NCBI GenBank assembly: GCA_002007465.1 | Contig: LNAC01000001.1 | Location: 6,119,085 to 6,183,084, forward strand | Direction of reading: 5' to 3' | DNA: 64,000 nt | DNA from: Ailurus styani | Lineage: Eukaryota; Chordata; Mammalia; Carnivora; Ailuridae | In this document: piece by piece, positions 11,401 to 26,400 of the stretch | Layout: each line of letters opens with the position of its first letter | Numbering within the stretch: the first letter of the stretch is position 1 | The notes under the pieces: model-generated | What the model was told of the DNA's origin: nothing | What the model saw: only the letters and a program-made list of their open reading frames with translations | The model's database searches: none | Program-made: the position numbers and the translations under genes

Positions 11401-14400
11401 AGGGAACATTCTCAACTTGATAAAGGGCATCTACAAAAAACCTACAGCTGATGCAACACTTAACGGAACGGTAAAAGACAGCAAGCTTTCTCCCTGAGAT
11501 CTAAGGAGTTGGGGCGGAGCAGGGGCTGACCACAAAGAGGCAGCAAGAGGGAATTTTTGGACTGATGGAACTGTTTTGTGTCATGGTTTTGGCAAGATCA
11601 CATGTCTGTATGTATCTGTCAAAGCTTGAAGGACTATATAATAGCACCAAAAGTAAATTTTACTATTTGTAAACTAAACAAATACAGAGACAAAGCACCT
11701 GAAGATTATAAATTGATAAAATACACATAGAGTAACTTACAACAATGTATGTGTAGGGTGATTTTTTTTCCTATTTTCCAAATTTTGTAATATGGCCAGA
11801 CTGTACTTGTATTTTAAATAAAGACAAACATATTATTTGTATTACCTTCCTGATCTGGTACTTACTACTAGAATTTCAAGTTAAATTAATAATGCCAACA
11901 TAATAACTCTGGCAAAACACGAGACCTGTACAAGCTCATAAAGGTGTAGGAGAACATTTTTTGCTGAGATGCTCACACTTTTCTCTTAAGTTCTTGGGCT
12001 TTACAGAGATTTTGATGCTCTTGTCATCTCCTTCCTAGTGGTGCATTAGGCGCTGAGCATCAAAACTGTAGTCCTGACTCCCATTAAAGACAATGGAGAG
12101 TTACTAGAAACAGTGGGGTCTTTATTCCAGGGTCAGTCATCTCTCTCAGGGAAAACATTATACCCAGTAGGGTAATTTACTCTTAGGAAGCAAGATCTGT
12201 TTCTACAGTTTCATTATGTAGCAGGCCACAGGGAGAGGAGTCTCAGCTGATTTAATAAGTCAGGAAAGAGCACCACTTAAAATCCCCTGATAACCCACTT
12301 AAAAGACAAGAATGAATACAACTATCTTTTCATCCCATCAGTAGAGATTACTCCCTTTCTACAGGTAAAGTGCTGGAAAAGAAATCTCCACAAAGAACCA
12401 CTGGATTTACCTTGTTTTCTTCTTAGTTGAAGACAGCAGCTTGACAGACTGAAGAAGAAGGAATGACAACCGAGATTCGAATATACTGAGGAGCTTGATC
12501 ACTTCTTCTCGATTAAGACTAGGAGAGGAATCAGCAGCTGGAGTGGACTCATCGCTCTTAGGCTGAAAACAACAAGAAGTTACTTTATCTAAGCTGCCCG
12601 AGAGTGACAGCTTCATAGTGAAGTGAAGGGACTGTAGTTTCATTCACCCTGTAAACTTTTTAGCCAAAAACAAAACAAAAAGGAAACCACAGGTCATTTG
12701 TTTCTCTCCAGGCACAGCCTGTTGGTGGCAGAAGCCGTGACGAGCCTCCTGCTCCAGAGATCACTCTGATACACTAAACCCTGGAGAAATGTCTTACACC
12801 TAACAGGCACTTGGTAGAAGAAATTAATCCCGGATGGAAATCTCCTACTTTGCAACACTGCACAGTAAAGGAGCAGGATGGAAATGGGCACACTATAGGG
12901 TTGGACAAACCAGGGCTAGAAAAGGTAACAGGCTGGTGGACCACGGGGGACTGAGGGAAGCTTTCAGCAGCAGCAGAAGGCAGCATGAGTGCTGGAATGC
13001 CAGGCAAACCAGAACTGCTTTCCAGGGAGCTCAAGCCCATTAATTGTTTGACTGTTCCCCGGCAGTTTAGTAGAAATTCTAAAAGAGCCACACACCTCTT
13101 TCTTTCTTAAAAACAAACAGAAAAACAACAAAAAAAGAGCAAAAAAAGCAAAAGGAAAACACAACAGAGACATTATGCTACTGGGGTCTTACTAAGCTCT
13201 ATGGTTATTTGAAGAAAAAAGTTTTAATACAAAAGATATAATTCCAACTTAAAGAGTTTAATAATTCCACCAAGAAAATATAATAGATCACTGTTAATGT
13301 ATTTTATGCAAAGCACATAGATGTATGTACATGTGTGTATATACATATACACACATAATATACATAACACACACATATTCCCCACGTGTTCACTATATGT
13401 GTTCATTTAGCTTAAGACACACAAAAAACAAAGATAAATACTTTCTCCATTTACCTGGTCAAATTCCTCTACAAGCTCCTTTCTGATGAGCTGGAATGCA
13501 TGCTTAGTTCTTACCATTATATCAAGAGCCCCAGATAGTGTTTTTAATTTTCCAACATTGCTATTCTGACCTAGAGTGTTAAAAACACAAAAATGATCAT
13601 TCCTTTAAATATAAATCTAGAAACCCAACCAGTGTCAAAGTATTAATGAAAACAGGCTTTCAAATGCTGTAACAGTAGCTCGTGAGAATCTAAACAAATC
13701 CAACTTTTAGTAATTACCCCTAAATAAAAATATTAGGTCTAGACAAAACAATAAATAACAATTGTCTCCCTGCCTTGCCACTTGGTTCTGGCAGGGTGAG
13801 AACACAACCTATCTGAAGTAAGACTTGAGTGTTAGGTCAAAGAAACCAGCTGGGACAAGTCTGGCCCAAAGGCCCCCAAATGCTTACATTTTCTCAGGTA
13901 CTCAACTTTTAAACATTTTTTAGAAGGAAAATTAACCATACTTATCATCTTAGCAAATCTGTTCCCAGTATCTGTTTTTATGAAAATGATAAGTTAAAAA
14001 TACTTTCAGTAAAGTGTGTGTGTGTGTGTGTGTGTGTGTGTTGTTTTAAAGATTTACGTATTTTTCTTGGAAGGGGTGGGCAGGGAGGAAAGGACAGAAG
14101 GAGAGGGAGAGAAAGTCTCAAGCAAACTTCACACTGAGTGTCAGGCTCAATGTCATGACCTTGGGTCACAACCTCAGCTGAAATCAAGAGTCGGATGCTT
14201 AACTGACGGTGCCACGCGGGCACCCAAGTATTTTTTTTTTTTTTTTTTTAAGATTTTATTTATTTGACAGAGAGACAGAGATCACAAGTAGGCTGACAGG
14301 CAGGCAGAGAGAGAGGAGGAAGCAGACTCCTTGCCAAGCAGGGAGCCCGATGGGGGCCTCGATCCCAGGACCCTGAGATCATGACCTGAGCTGAAGGCAG

Positions 14401-17400
14401 AGGCTTAACCCACTGAGCCACCCAGGCGCCCCACGAGAGCTATTTCTCCAAAAACCCCTCCTGAAGAAGGGGAGCAGGTGGGCAAGAGCGAGCGACAGAA
14501 CTCAGGAAAGCACATTCCCTGTGGAGCAGCAACTCCCTCCCCGCTGCAGCCTCCCTCCCTGCTGGCTCATTCACCTGTGGCCTTCGGGAGGCTCGTCCAC
14601 CTGCCTTCTTCCCTTCCCTTCCCATTTAGCTCTACCTTGCTCAGGATCTACAGTTCTAGTTCCGTAGCTGCCAGTACCCACTGTAGGTTTAAAGGACTCC
14701 AGTGGGACCGCTGCTTCTCCTTTCCTATGTTGTTCCTGATAATAAACCATTTCTAATGGTCTCAACTGACTTGTCACATTTCCTTTTTCCAAGAGAGCAT
14801 GGGCTATATTTCAATATTTCTACGAACATAAATTGGTCACAGAACATCATCAAATCCATTTTCTAAACTTTAAAAAGTGTAGAGACTTCTCCTGGCCCCT
14901 ACCCAAAGCTGTTAGCTATGGGCAAATTAAAAGAAAACGACATTATTTACATTCAAGAGAGATCCCCAGGTCTGTCTCACTCAAAGATGATCCAACACAA
15001 AGTCAATGCACACAGATCTGCGAAATGAAAAAGTTAAGACTTACTGGTCATTTGGAATTCTGCAAATGCCACTCTTTCTAACTGTACTCTAAGCAGCTCA
15101 CAGGGAGCGTCTCTGAGAAGCTGAAAAAGCTTAACAGCTTTGCTGTAATGAAGATCTGCCAGCACCCGATGCTGCTTCCTAAGATGTTCATCACCAACCT
15201 AGAATCAAAAATAAAAAGGACAACTTAAAGCCTGGACTTCACAATAACTACTTAACCAAGCCTCTGACTGGATCACTAAATGTTATTTAGTGTTGTTATA
15301 TTTTAGAAGTCTTACAGTTTTAGTTCTTACAGTCAGGTGTTTAATCCGCTTTTGTTGTTTTTTTTTATAAATTTTTTTTAAAGATTTTATGTATTTATTT
15401 GACACACAGAGAGAGATCACAAGTAGGCAGAGAGGCAGGCAGAGAGGGGAGGAAGCAAGCTCCCCGCCGAGCAGGGAGCCCGATGCGGGCCTTGATCCCA
15501 GGACCCTTGGATCATGACCTGAGCCGAAGGCAGAGGCTTTAACCCACTGAGCCACCCAGGCGCCCTGTTTAATTCACTTTTGGCTAATTTTTGTATCTGA
15601 GGTGCTGCAGGAGTCCAACTCCACTGCCCTGCACGTGGAGCACCCAGCTGTCCTGGCACTACCTGCTGAAAAGATAACTTTGTCCCCATTGTACTTCTTG
15701 GAATGCTAAGCTTGCTTTTGCCTTGATATTAGGCCATCTGGGCAAGCCTGAATTTTGGTTAGGGCCTCCGGGGCAAGGGGAAGAGTGTCCGGGGCCAGCT
15801 TAAAGTGAAAAGAAATCCTATCTGATTAAGCTGGACCTCAAAGGACAATATTCTCAGGATAAGGGCACCCAGAAGAAGGCCCATACCCAAGGGACTGCAA
15901 AGTAAATTGTCTTGGTCCTGGGCTAAAAAAAAGGGAAACAGCAACACAAACAAGAAAACATTCCTGAGAAACTTCAAACACAAGATTCCTTGGCAGAAGC
16001 CAGGCAACCACCCTGGAGGAAGGTACCTGGGCCTCTGCTTATTCTTAGATACACATACACCTGAGTGCCAGGATTCATGCACAAGGCCGTTCATAGCAGA
16101 TTACTTCCGACAGCCTCACACAACACAAAAGTTCAGGAATCACAAAATGGATAAACTGTGATATATTAAATGAACACTAGTGAACTGAGAAAATGCACCA
16201 ACCAGGAGGAATCTCAAAAACACCGTGTCTAGTGAAAGGCAATAAACCACAGAATACGTACAGTATGATTTCTCCTATAAAGTTCACCACCAGGTAAAAT
16301 GCTTACGTGGTAAAACAGAAAAGGTGTGGACATACTGGAAAGTCCAGGACGGTAGTTACTCTGGGTGGGTCTGGGGGGAGACTTGGTGGGGAGGGAGTGG
16401 CACACAGAGGATATCTAATTTCACAGAATAATACCCAATCAATTACAGTAGACAGAACTATGCAGCACAGGTGAGAGGGGAAAATCACCTACACTGCAAG
16501 TTTTTCTAAAGCAGCTAACAGAACATTTAAATAGATCGTGAAATAAAAGAAAAACACCCAGAACACTTTTCAGTGGACTTGGCACTGGAACTTAAGTTGG
16601 AACGGCAATACCTGATTCCTCAGACAACTGTGGTACATGGACGCCAGTCTGTGATGGATGGTCGCGGCTCGATACTGACAAAGAGGCTGTCGAGCAGACA
16701 CTGAGTCCACATCACAGTATTTCAGGGACTTCATCATGGCCTCACTGACTTCTTTTTCAATCTGTTTTTTTTTAAGGGAGAGGAGAAAAAAAATGACAAG
16801 GCTATAATCTTAAATAAAAATATGTAAATACTGCTTGTTACAGAAAATATGCTCAGTATCTGTTAAGGCATTAAGTTCAAGACTTCTTTATATCCCCACA
16901 AATATTATCACCTGCTCCTGAGCTTTCCTAGATAACGGAGCATAATCTTGCTGCAGAGTTGCCATTGTGAAGTAAGTAGTGGACAATTCCCAGTTCACTG
17001 AATCCCAAACAGCCGGGTGTATGTCTCGTGTTCCCAGTGACCTCAGAGCTTTCAGATAGTAATCGACAGCCTGTGAGGGAGGGGAAAATACAGTTTTGAC
17101 TCAGTGTGTATCTGTGCCAGCAACATATGCAAATAAAACATACTTTAAAATCACCCAAATGTTAATTTGATGTGGGAGCAATTTATAGAAGGGCAATACT
17201 GTGAGGAAAGGAAAAAACCGAATCAATGAGTGTTTCAGCGAGGCAAGCCACTGCAAGGGGACTGAGTGCCACTCCATGTTTCCACAGAGAGTCCAGCAAA
17301 GGCCTCAGTGCTTTCAGACTCATGCTCACGGACGAGGATGCATTTCCTTCCTTTGGCTTTTTTCCCTTCTAAATGAAAATCTATTGATCTCACCAGTAAG

Positions 17401-20400
17401 TCAGAAAAAACTAACCTGATGAGCCTAAGGATAAAAAGTTGCTGGATCTGACTGTAAAAAGAAGCACCCCCTTCCACCTTTTACCAGCCCCAGCCTGAAG
17501 GGCATGGTCATTATATTTAAGCAAATAAAATTACATTTCTATCCATCACCCAGCAATAATTTCTACATTTCTTGTGCACATCATCTACTTTTTTCCTGTG
17601 TATCTGTAAACTTAAAATAACTATTAAAAGGTCACTTTTATTTTAAAATCTCCCATGCCATGGGGCGCCTGGGAGGTGTATCTGACTCTTGGTTTCAGCT
17701 CAGGTCACAGTTATCAGGGTCATGAGATTTAAGCCCTGCGTCTGGCTCTGTGCTCAGCACGTTGTCTGCTTGTGTCTCTCTCATCCTCTTCCGGTGCCTC
17801 TACCTCCTACACTCGCGCTCTAATAATTAAATAAATAAATCTTAAAAAACAAAACCCAAAAACCAAAAAATTCCCATGCCACGAACATGCCTCACTAGTG
17901 TTCACCTAGCTGTGAAGTACTTGTTAAAGGAGAGCTCTTGGGTTGCCTGGCTGGCTCAGTGGGTTAAGCATCTGACTCCTGGTTTCGGCTCAGATCATGA
18001 TCTCAGAGTCCTGAGATCTCAGAGTCTGCTTATCCGTCCCCCTTTCCCTGCCCCGCCTCCAATAAATAAAATGTTTAAAAAAAAAAAAAAAAAAAAAAAA
18101 AGGAGAGCTCTAGCTCCTTGCACATCTCCAACACTGGATGTTACCACTTGCCGAAATACCTGGCAATGTGATAGACAAAAATTTGAAAATTTTTTTTAAA
18201 AGATTTTATTTATTTATTTGACAGAGAGAGAGAGATTACAAGTAGGCAGAGAGGCAGGCAGAGAGAGAGGAGGAAGCAGGCTCCCTGCTGAGCAGGCAGC
18301 CCGATGTGAGGCTCGATCCCAGGACCCCGAGATCATGACCTGAGCTGAAGGCAGAGGCTTTAACCCACTGAGCCACCCAGGTACCCCAAAATTAGAAATT
18401 TCTTACATATTAACCAGTTTTTTAAAAATGTGTATGAATTTTTTGTTCAAGATTATTTGCCCCTTAATGAGCACTGGGTATTAGAAAAGACTGATGAATC
18501 ACAGACCTGTACCCCTGAAACCAATAATACATTGTATGTTAATTTAAAAAAAAGATTATTTACCCTTTTTACTATTGGGGCAATTTATTTTCAGTGACTC
18601 TTTATTTTATTTATTTATTTATTTTTAAAAGTAAGCACTATGCACAAACGTGGGGCTTGAACTACAACCCCAAGACCGAGAGTCGTGTGCCCTGGCAACT
18701 GAGCCAGCCAGGTGCCCGTGTCTTCATTGGTTCTCAACTCTTCTTTATATGTGAAGGGTTTATCAACCTCTGATCTGTCCTGTGTTATCGATATTTTCAC
18801 TAGATTGGGATTTGCTTTTCAATTTTGCTTTCTGTTGTGCACTGGCAAATTATTTCTACACATTTAAATGTATCCAAGGGTTACTCTGTGATCCCTGCCT
18901 GCTGTGTCCCGTCTCCTCACATGAAGATGTCATGTCCCGACTCATCACATGACGCTCCTCCTCCATCTTCTCCTGGCACTTTCTCGGTTCCCCTTCTCCA
19001 CGTCAGCCTTTAATCCACCTGACATCTTCTCTGCTTATTCCAACACAACTCACTGGATAATCACCTTTTCAAAATGTCCTCTCTAACACTAAATTCGCGC
19101 ACTGTCGAGCCAGTCTCTAGGTGTTTTGTCTGTCTCCCCCTGGGCCATCACCACAATTCTAGTTAGTTTTATAATATTTTCAGGGACCAATGGCAAAGGT
19201 AAATGACAAGTAGGTGTAAATGAATGAGGTCCGACGTAAAAGCGTGTTACCTTATTGTAATACAAGCCTTCTTCTGGTGAGAATTCCCGCTTAAATTCAT
19301 CGCCAGCACCACAGTGCGCCTGTGCGCAAATCCTCATGAGTCTCCCTGTGTTGCACAACAGAAGGGCAGCATTTGTGGCATCATCGATGGACTCAAAGTT
19401 GTGAATTCCTTTTTCAAAACAAGAAAAGCTTTTTTTCCACAACTGCTGCTCCGCAGTAGACACGCTTTTGCTCACTGGACAAAAAAAAGAGAAAGAAAAC
19501 CACATGTAAGCAGACATCAATGTCAACCTCCTGTGTGTCCCAGGAAAGGACGAGGGCAGGAGGACGGGGAGAGGACGGCTAAGGAACCAGCTGCGTGCAG
19601 CCATCGCAGTGACCTGCTCTCATCCCACCCTCAAATGCATGGCAAGGCCCTAACCCCAGTGTGACTATATTTGGAGACAGGACCTGTAAAGAGGTAATTA
19701 AAGTTAGACCAGGTCATATGATGGGACCCAGATCCCCCATGACTGGTGTTCTTCTAAAAGAAACAGACACCAAGGGCACACACACAGAGAAGACCAGGTA
19801 AGGACACAGCGAGAAGATGGCCATCTGCAAGCCACGGACAGAGGCCTCAGAAAAACCCAAACTTGCTGGCACCTTGATCTTGGACTTCCAGCTTCCAACT
19901 TGTGAGAAGGTATGATTTCTGTCGTTTAAGCCACCCCGATCTGTGGTTTTTGTATGGCAGCCTGAGCAAACTCTCACATAATACTCAAACATGGCCCTCT
20001 TTCACAAGGAACTGACTGATAAGAAAAAAAGCAAATAAAAACATCTGAGCAAAGTTCTATTTTATAAAGATTTAAAACACGTGCTCCCGTGGAGTTGTAT
20101 GAGGCATGATCTGGGTTATATCTAATTCTCCTAGGTTTCTCACTACCACTTTGCACGCTCCTTCACAGACTTCCTCCTCCAGAGACACCTTAAAAACACA
20201 GGTTCTTATTTCTCAATTATATATATATGTTATGTATATATAACAAGACTCTTTAAAAAGCGTGACCTCTTTGTATCCCCAGTGTCAAGCACAGTTCACA
20301 GACTACCAGGCACATGCACATTTCCTCAACTTACCTGTTGTCCTGCCTTCTACCGCAGCCCTGTTCCTTCCTGCCGCTGGGTGGTCTTGACATTTCCAGC

Positions 20401-23400
20401 ATTCTCCCGGATCCAACTATCTCCCCTCCCCACATCATCTGAGTGATCCCCAACCTGTATCACGCTAACCCAAACAGCTCTAAGTACAGGTTTCTAACCA
20501 AAGACCTTCCACTCACATGTCCACACGTATCTCAAACTCCTCAGAGGCCCTGCTGAATCTGTTATCCTCTGGCCGAATCACAAAAGACCACTTGCTGCTA
20601 CTCTCACCATCCACTTGACCCTGCATCTTTGGTCCTTCTCAGTGCTGCCTACTCAGTCTGGACAGCACCCCCTTCCCTGTATCTGCCTGTTGATATCCTA
20701 CGTCATGTACCAATCTGCTCAAACCACACCTTCTTCCCAAAAGCCCTCAAAAAACTCCACAACTTCAAAATACATCTCCTTTCCCCACTCTTCTACTGTA
20801 CTGCATCTGTGCTTATGGCATTTTTCAAAGATTTGTATTTTTTTTATTTTTTTAAGACTTTTTATTTTTATGTAATCTCTACACCCAACATGGGGCTCGA
20901 ACTCACAATCCTGAGATCAAGAATTGCATACTCCACGAACTGAGCCAGCCCGGTGCCCCACAGATCTGTATTTCTCTCTGGCTTCCTGACATGAAAGAGA
21001 ACTATGTTTCAGTCAATTACACATCCAGCACAGAGCCTAGCACAGGCTGGTTGTGCAGTTCACTTCTGAACTGATCAGATGAAGAATGAAGGACACTGAA
21101 ATGATCAATCTCAAAGGGAGATGAACTTAAGAATTTCTCAAGAACTTAAGAATAAAAGATTCTTCAACAGAACACTCCTTAAAAAAAAAAAAAAGATTTA
21201 TTTGACAGTGAGAGAGACAGCGAGAGAGGGAACACAGCAAGGGGAATGGGAGAGGGAGAAGCAGGCTCTCCACTGAGCAGGGAGCCTGATGTGGGGCTCG
21301 ATCCCAGGACCCCGGGATCATGACCTGAGCCAAAGGCAGACGCTTAATGACTGAGCCACCCAGGCTCCCCAGAGCACCCCTTTCTACATCAAATCAAGTG
21401 CCATAATACTATCCTCAGACCATAAAATCAGCATGATTTTCTAAGAGAAGAGGCAATAAAGAGCGGACTCCAAAGAGATACTCACCTACACGCTCACTCT
21501 GCAGTGCAGCAGCCTGATTCATGTAAAACACACCGATTTCATTTCTAATGTTACCCATTCTCTTTAATACTTGTACATAGTGTTCTGGGTTCTGGCTTTT
21601 TAAGTCACTAAATTGCAAGATTTCATTAGCAGCTTCGTAACATTTACAACTGACTGAAAGCTGACTCTCTAAGTCTGTAGACAAATCAGTTGCCCATGCA
21701 AATCCTTGAAAGAAAAAAAAAAGGAAACATCACCACGAGTCCCAAGAACACTTCTTCCTTAGTATCCAAGTAATCTCCTATTTTTAAGACAATAAAAGAA
21801 ATCCTGTATGGTATAAACCTACTATAAGATTCAATCAATACAACTAAAATTTTAAGTTATAAAGATCTTTTAATTTAGGAAACTACATTTTCCTGGGGTA
21901 TTAATGTTCGAATAAAGAAATATTTTCCTGACCAAAAATACAAAACAATTTCCATCATCTGGATTTTACCAAGCACACTTTCTCACTGGTACAGACTTAC
22001 AAGTTCACTGATACAAGGTAAAACATTTTTTTTTCTTTTTAATTAATGGAAATAGTTCTTGAAATAAAGCTCTGATTGCTATAAGAGGCTACTTAACGGA
22101 CATTATGGTTTGAATGTCAGTTTACCTCACTGAAGAAGCTGCTACAGAAGTTCTCAAAGACTTCAACATGCCATAGAGTGGGACTGGAATAAACTTAGGT
22201 GGAAGGAAAAAAGGGAGCACTCCTGCCGCTAACACTGGCAGACGTGGGACAATGTCACTCCCACACACGTGTTTTAAATGAAATTAATTTGACAGGAGTC
22301 GTAAAAACATGGATTTTCTCCCTGTGTCTATGAGACTTCTCAGGAGAGAAGGCAAAGAAAGAGGGGCAAGAATGAGGAAATACTACATTCCCCCCATTGT
22401 ACTTCTCTAGATGGTAAATGTGCAAAAATTGTGGGGAGGTGGGTATCAAATAACATCAATACTTTAAGAGCAAAATACAACAACGCCACGATACGTTACA
22501 AAGGTGGACTTCCTAGCTCATTTACCACCTTGACCGCAGTGAGCGTACCGCTGCACTAAGGAGATAGCTGCAGTGGACTAATTCTATTTCCCAGTTTTAA
22601 AATCGGACAACTCCAAAACAAAGTAATATATTCAGTAAGACAGCCAGCTATGAACTAAGTCTAAAAAAATGATATCTGGATCTGAGCCCCTAGAAATCAT
22701 TCAGAAGGTAATTCATTCGCTTTTACCAACTGTTACTCCTTTTCAAAAGAAAATCATGGCTTGGTTCACTGACTGCCAGGTTACCTCGGAAAACCTCATG
22801 AAAAGACAAGACTAAAAAAGTCAACACAATTGTTTCAGGCTTATTTTATCTTTAGCACTAGTTGTATAATTAGAAATTATGAAAGACTCTGAAATCATTT
22901 TACAGACAAATACACCAGGGATTGTGCTCAATTTTAAAACTAAGCTGTCAATGAAACAAAACCGCAATATCAAAACACTAACATTTTCGCCACCTCTGGA
23001 CATACTCCGATAAGCATAAGCTGGATGGACTAATCCCCATGTGCATCGGACGCTGGGTCTCACTGGCATACCTTGACAACTGGACTCCCTGTGGAGGCTG
23101 TGTAGTATCTCCTGATCTTCTTTTGTTTGATAATTAAACTCCTCCAGATGCGCTGCTCTGTTGTTCGCATTCTGGGCCAGCATCAGCTGGATGTCCCCAC
23201 AGAGCGTCAAATACTGAGACAGAAAGAGCAGCACTTCCGAAAGCATGTTGGTGCAGAGGCAGCAGTAAGTATCTAGGTAGAAGGGGTGGGAAAGAGAAAA
23301 AACACTGGGGTATTAAAAATTAATGACTACAGTGAATATGAGAAAATCTGTTAGGAGCTGAAAGCTTTTTACCACTGTAGCTATTCTGTTTACGTTATGT

Positions 23401-26400
23401 CACATATCACATATGGCTTCATGTATTTCAAAGAAGAGATAATTAACCACTCAGAGCAGAAAATAAAATAAGTAACACACTTAAGACTAGAAAAAGTCAT
23501 TTCAGAATTAAATTTTACAACAGAATAGTAAAACTTCACTGCAATTCAGATGCTTTTTCTGTTCTCCCCTCCCAAAATCTATGAAGTGTATTAATTTACA
23601 GTGACTTACCGTGGCTCTGCAAAGCTAATTTAATGTATCGTAAGGCTCTTCCGTATTTCTGAAGACTCATAGCAGCATCGGACAAAACATAATAGGCCTT
23701 TGACGACTTGAGAATCAGCTGGAGTTTCATTTTATGTTGCCAAGAACCAGGGATCATTCCAGATTGACTGGAGTAATTACCCTTCTGAAGGGAGCCCACT
23801 ATGACATGGGAGGAGGGGAAAGGAAGCACATTTTATTTGAATGTAAGTCGCACTATAAAAAAAAAATGTTTCTTCATAGAAACAGTCCAGGCTTAGGGAC
23901 TACGGCTACAAGACTGATAAATACTGTACTTCCCTACTGAACAACAGAGTACAATGGCAGTGTCCAACAGACCCTCACTGGGACTTCTGAAGGCTCTCTG
24001 CTCCCTGCCATTCTCTTTCAGGGTCACTGACATAAAGAAACTCATGACCGGCATGACCTTTCTCTAGTCTACGTCAACCTGCCAGAAAGCTTACCTTCCT
24101 ACAACAATTTTTCATTCTGGTGGGACCCCTGTTGTAGAACACTGAAATGGCTTCGCACCACTTATTAAATCCTGTCTAAGCATCTTAGCCCACTTCCTAT
24201 GTTACATTTTTGTCTTCCTCCCCAGTATACCACCCTACTACCCATCAGCCAAAGTCACAGCTTGTTGCCCACAGACATGCCCATTTTTTCCAATCTCCCC
24301 TCTTAGTAGACTGTTTCCTCCACCAGGAACAGGCTTTACTTAAAGTCCAGTCTACTACTACCTTCTTCATCTAACAAATGATCACTTCTGTGCCAAGCAC
24401 TGTGCCAGACACCAGAAACCGTGGTATGAAGTTCTACGTTCTCCATCCTTAGAGAGCTCATACATGAGAGGGAGAGACAGGCTGCTAACACAAACCACAG
24501 CAAAACCTATTATAATAAAGTACAACTACAGAGATAAGAACAAAATGCTGTGGGAATCCCCCTCCCTACTCTCCGAGCCTCAAGATTTCTCATTTTTTTG
24601 ATCAGTGACAACACGAATCTTTCAAACCAATTAAAGGTACTTACAACCTCTCTTACGGTTTTAATTGTGCATGTCTTTCTCTTTCCTCTGTTACTGTAAG
24701 CATTCTCTGTGTGTGAGGACTGGTGAGAACACCAGAACTGAATAAGACACAATTTTTGCTTAAACTGTATTGGTGGGGGTGCATAAAACCATTCAACACA
24801 ACTAACTATGCCATAAGGCAGGCTTCAGTAAGTGCTCAAGGACAAAGTAGTAAGAAAATAGATTCTGACTAGAGAGAGAGAGGTGAGCATACATCTCTTG
24901 AACATCTGCAGGATTTTCAACAGCTGAGCAGGGGATGAAGGAAGAGAGAAAAGGCATTTCTAAAAAAGGATACCATAAAAAAGACAGAGATGTCTCAAGT
25001 CCTGGTGTTCCCCTCACGGTCTAAAGGCTCAAGCCGGGCACATAGGAAGCAATATATAAATGCTAGGGTGATTAAATTTACTCCCCCCACAAACAACTTA
25101 TGTTCATGAAGAGAAGAAAAGTCAGGAAAGCACTTGGTATTTCAAACATACAGGCTTCCAAAACATTTTTTTAAGCAACTGAAACCGATTTTTTAAAAGT
25201 CCACATGTTCTTCATGAAGTGACTTTCCTGAGGAACAAATTAGACAATTTACAAGTGACCTTTCTAGCTTCTTCAAGGACCATGTCGTAACAAAAGCCAA
25301 CAATCCTATGGTGCTTATTCTGTGCACTGTTCTAAGCACTTTACACATATTAATTCATTTAATCCATATGAAGCACTTTAAAGTAGGCCCTATGGTCTCC
25401 ATTCTGAGAGAGAAAAAAGAATTTCAAAAAAGTGGAACTTGCCTGAGCAAAGCCATGATTTGAGGCTAGGCAGTTTGGTTCTGAAGTCTGCTCTTAAACA
25501 CTCGACTGCTTTTACTGAAGCAGTAATGTCTTAGGAGAACCCTACTGAGCTGAGGGCATTAGCCCCTCGCTGCAGGGAACTGGAAGAAGAGGAACTTATT
25601 AGGAATATCTATAAAGGGTCAAAATTATCCTTTGTTTCATATTTTGAATGAAACGGTATTTCCCCCTACTTTCCATTCACACAATAGGCTTCTCCTGAAT
25701 TCCTTTCAATGAATGCCTTAATTGACATAAGTCTGCTGTTGTTAAAGGACCAGTATATTATTCTATAGAAAAGTCCTTATTTGCACATCAATTCAACTTA
25801 CTTTTGTCCAAAAACAAGGCCATCTGCTTCTCCAGACCCTCAGGACCCCCCCTTGTGGATTCATCTTCATATTTTAATGGGATTGGGGTGTTGGGGTCAG
25901 CTGCAGGAAGGTCGCTTTCTTTTTTAATGCTGCTATCCACAGATTTTAACCCCTTTAAAAAAGCAGAAACATTTACCAAACATGTAACTAAAGGTCAACT
26001 AGAAACTAAATATAAGGCCCTGAACACATTTAGAAGGTTTTAAATTTTAAAAACAGACTTGAAAAGACTAGAATTTACTTGAAACGGCTGGGAAAAACTA
26101 ATTTTCTTTATGCTTAAAGGGGAGAAAAAGTCAGAGCAGAATATCATTCAGAATAACAGACACCAGTAAACTAGCTCTATGTGCATACCAAGTACAAGTT
26201 TACTGAAACGGTGAAGACAAAATTAAGACTCACCTCCAGAACATAGCTAAGCACGAGTCTACAGCGCTCCTCTGTGTCATGGCAAACTGGGAACGTGCAA
26301 CTGGGCTTCAGAAACAAACATTTAAAATGATTACTATGCTGTCCACATGACAAATGCCACAGCTCTCAGCTCCTGGGAATTATTAAAACTCTACACATCA

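Noticed and set aside
19089..19604. 171-codon - strand frame considered as a separate small gene
   Set aside because: Its middle is EDRF1 exon 19; the ends read into introns on both sides of good splice sites.
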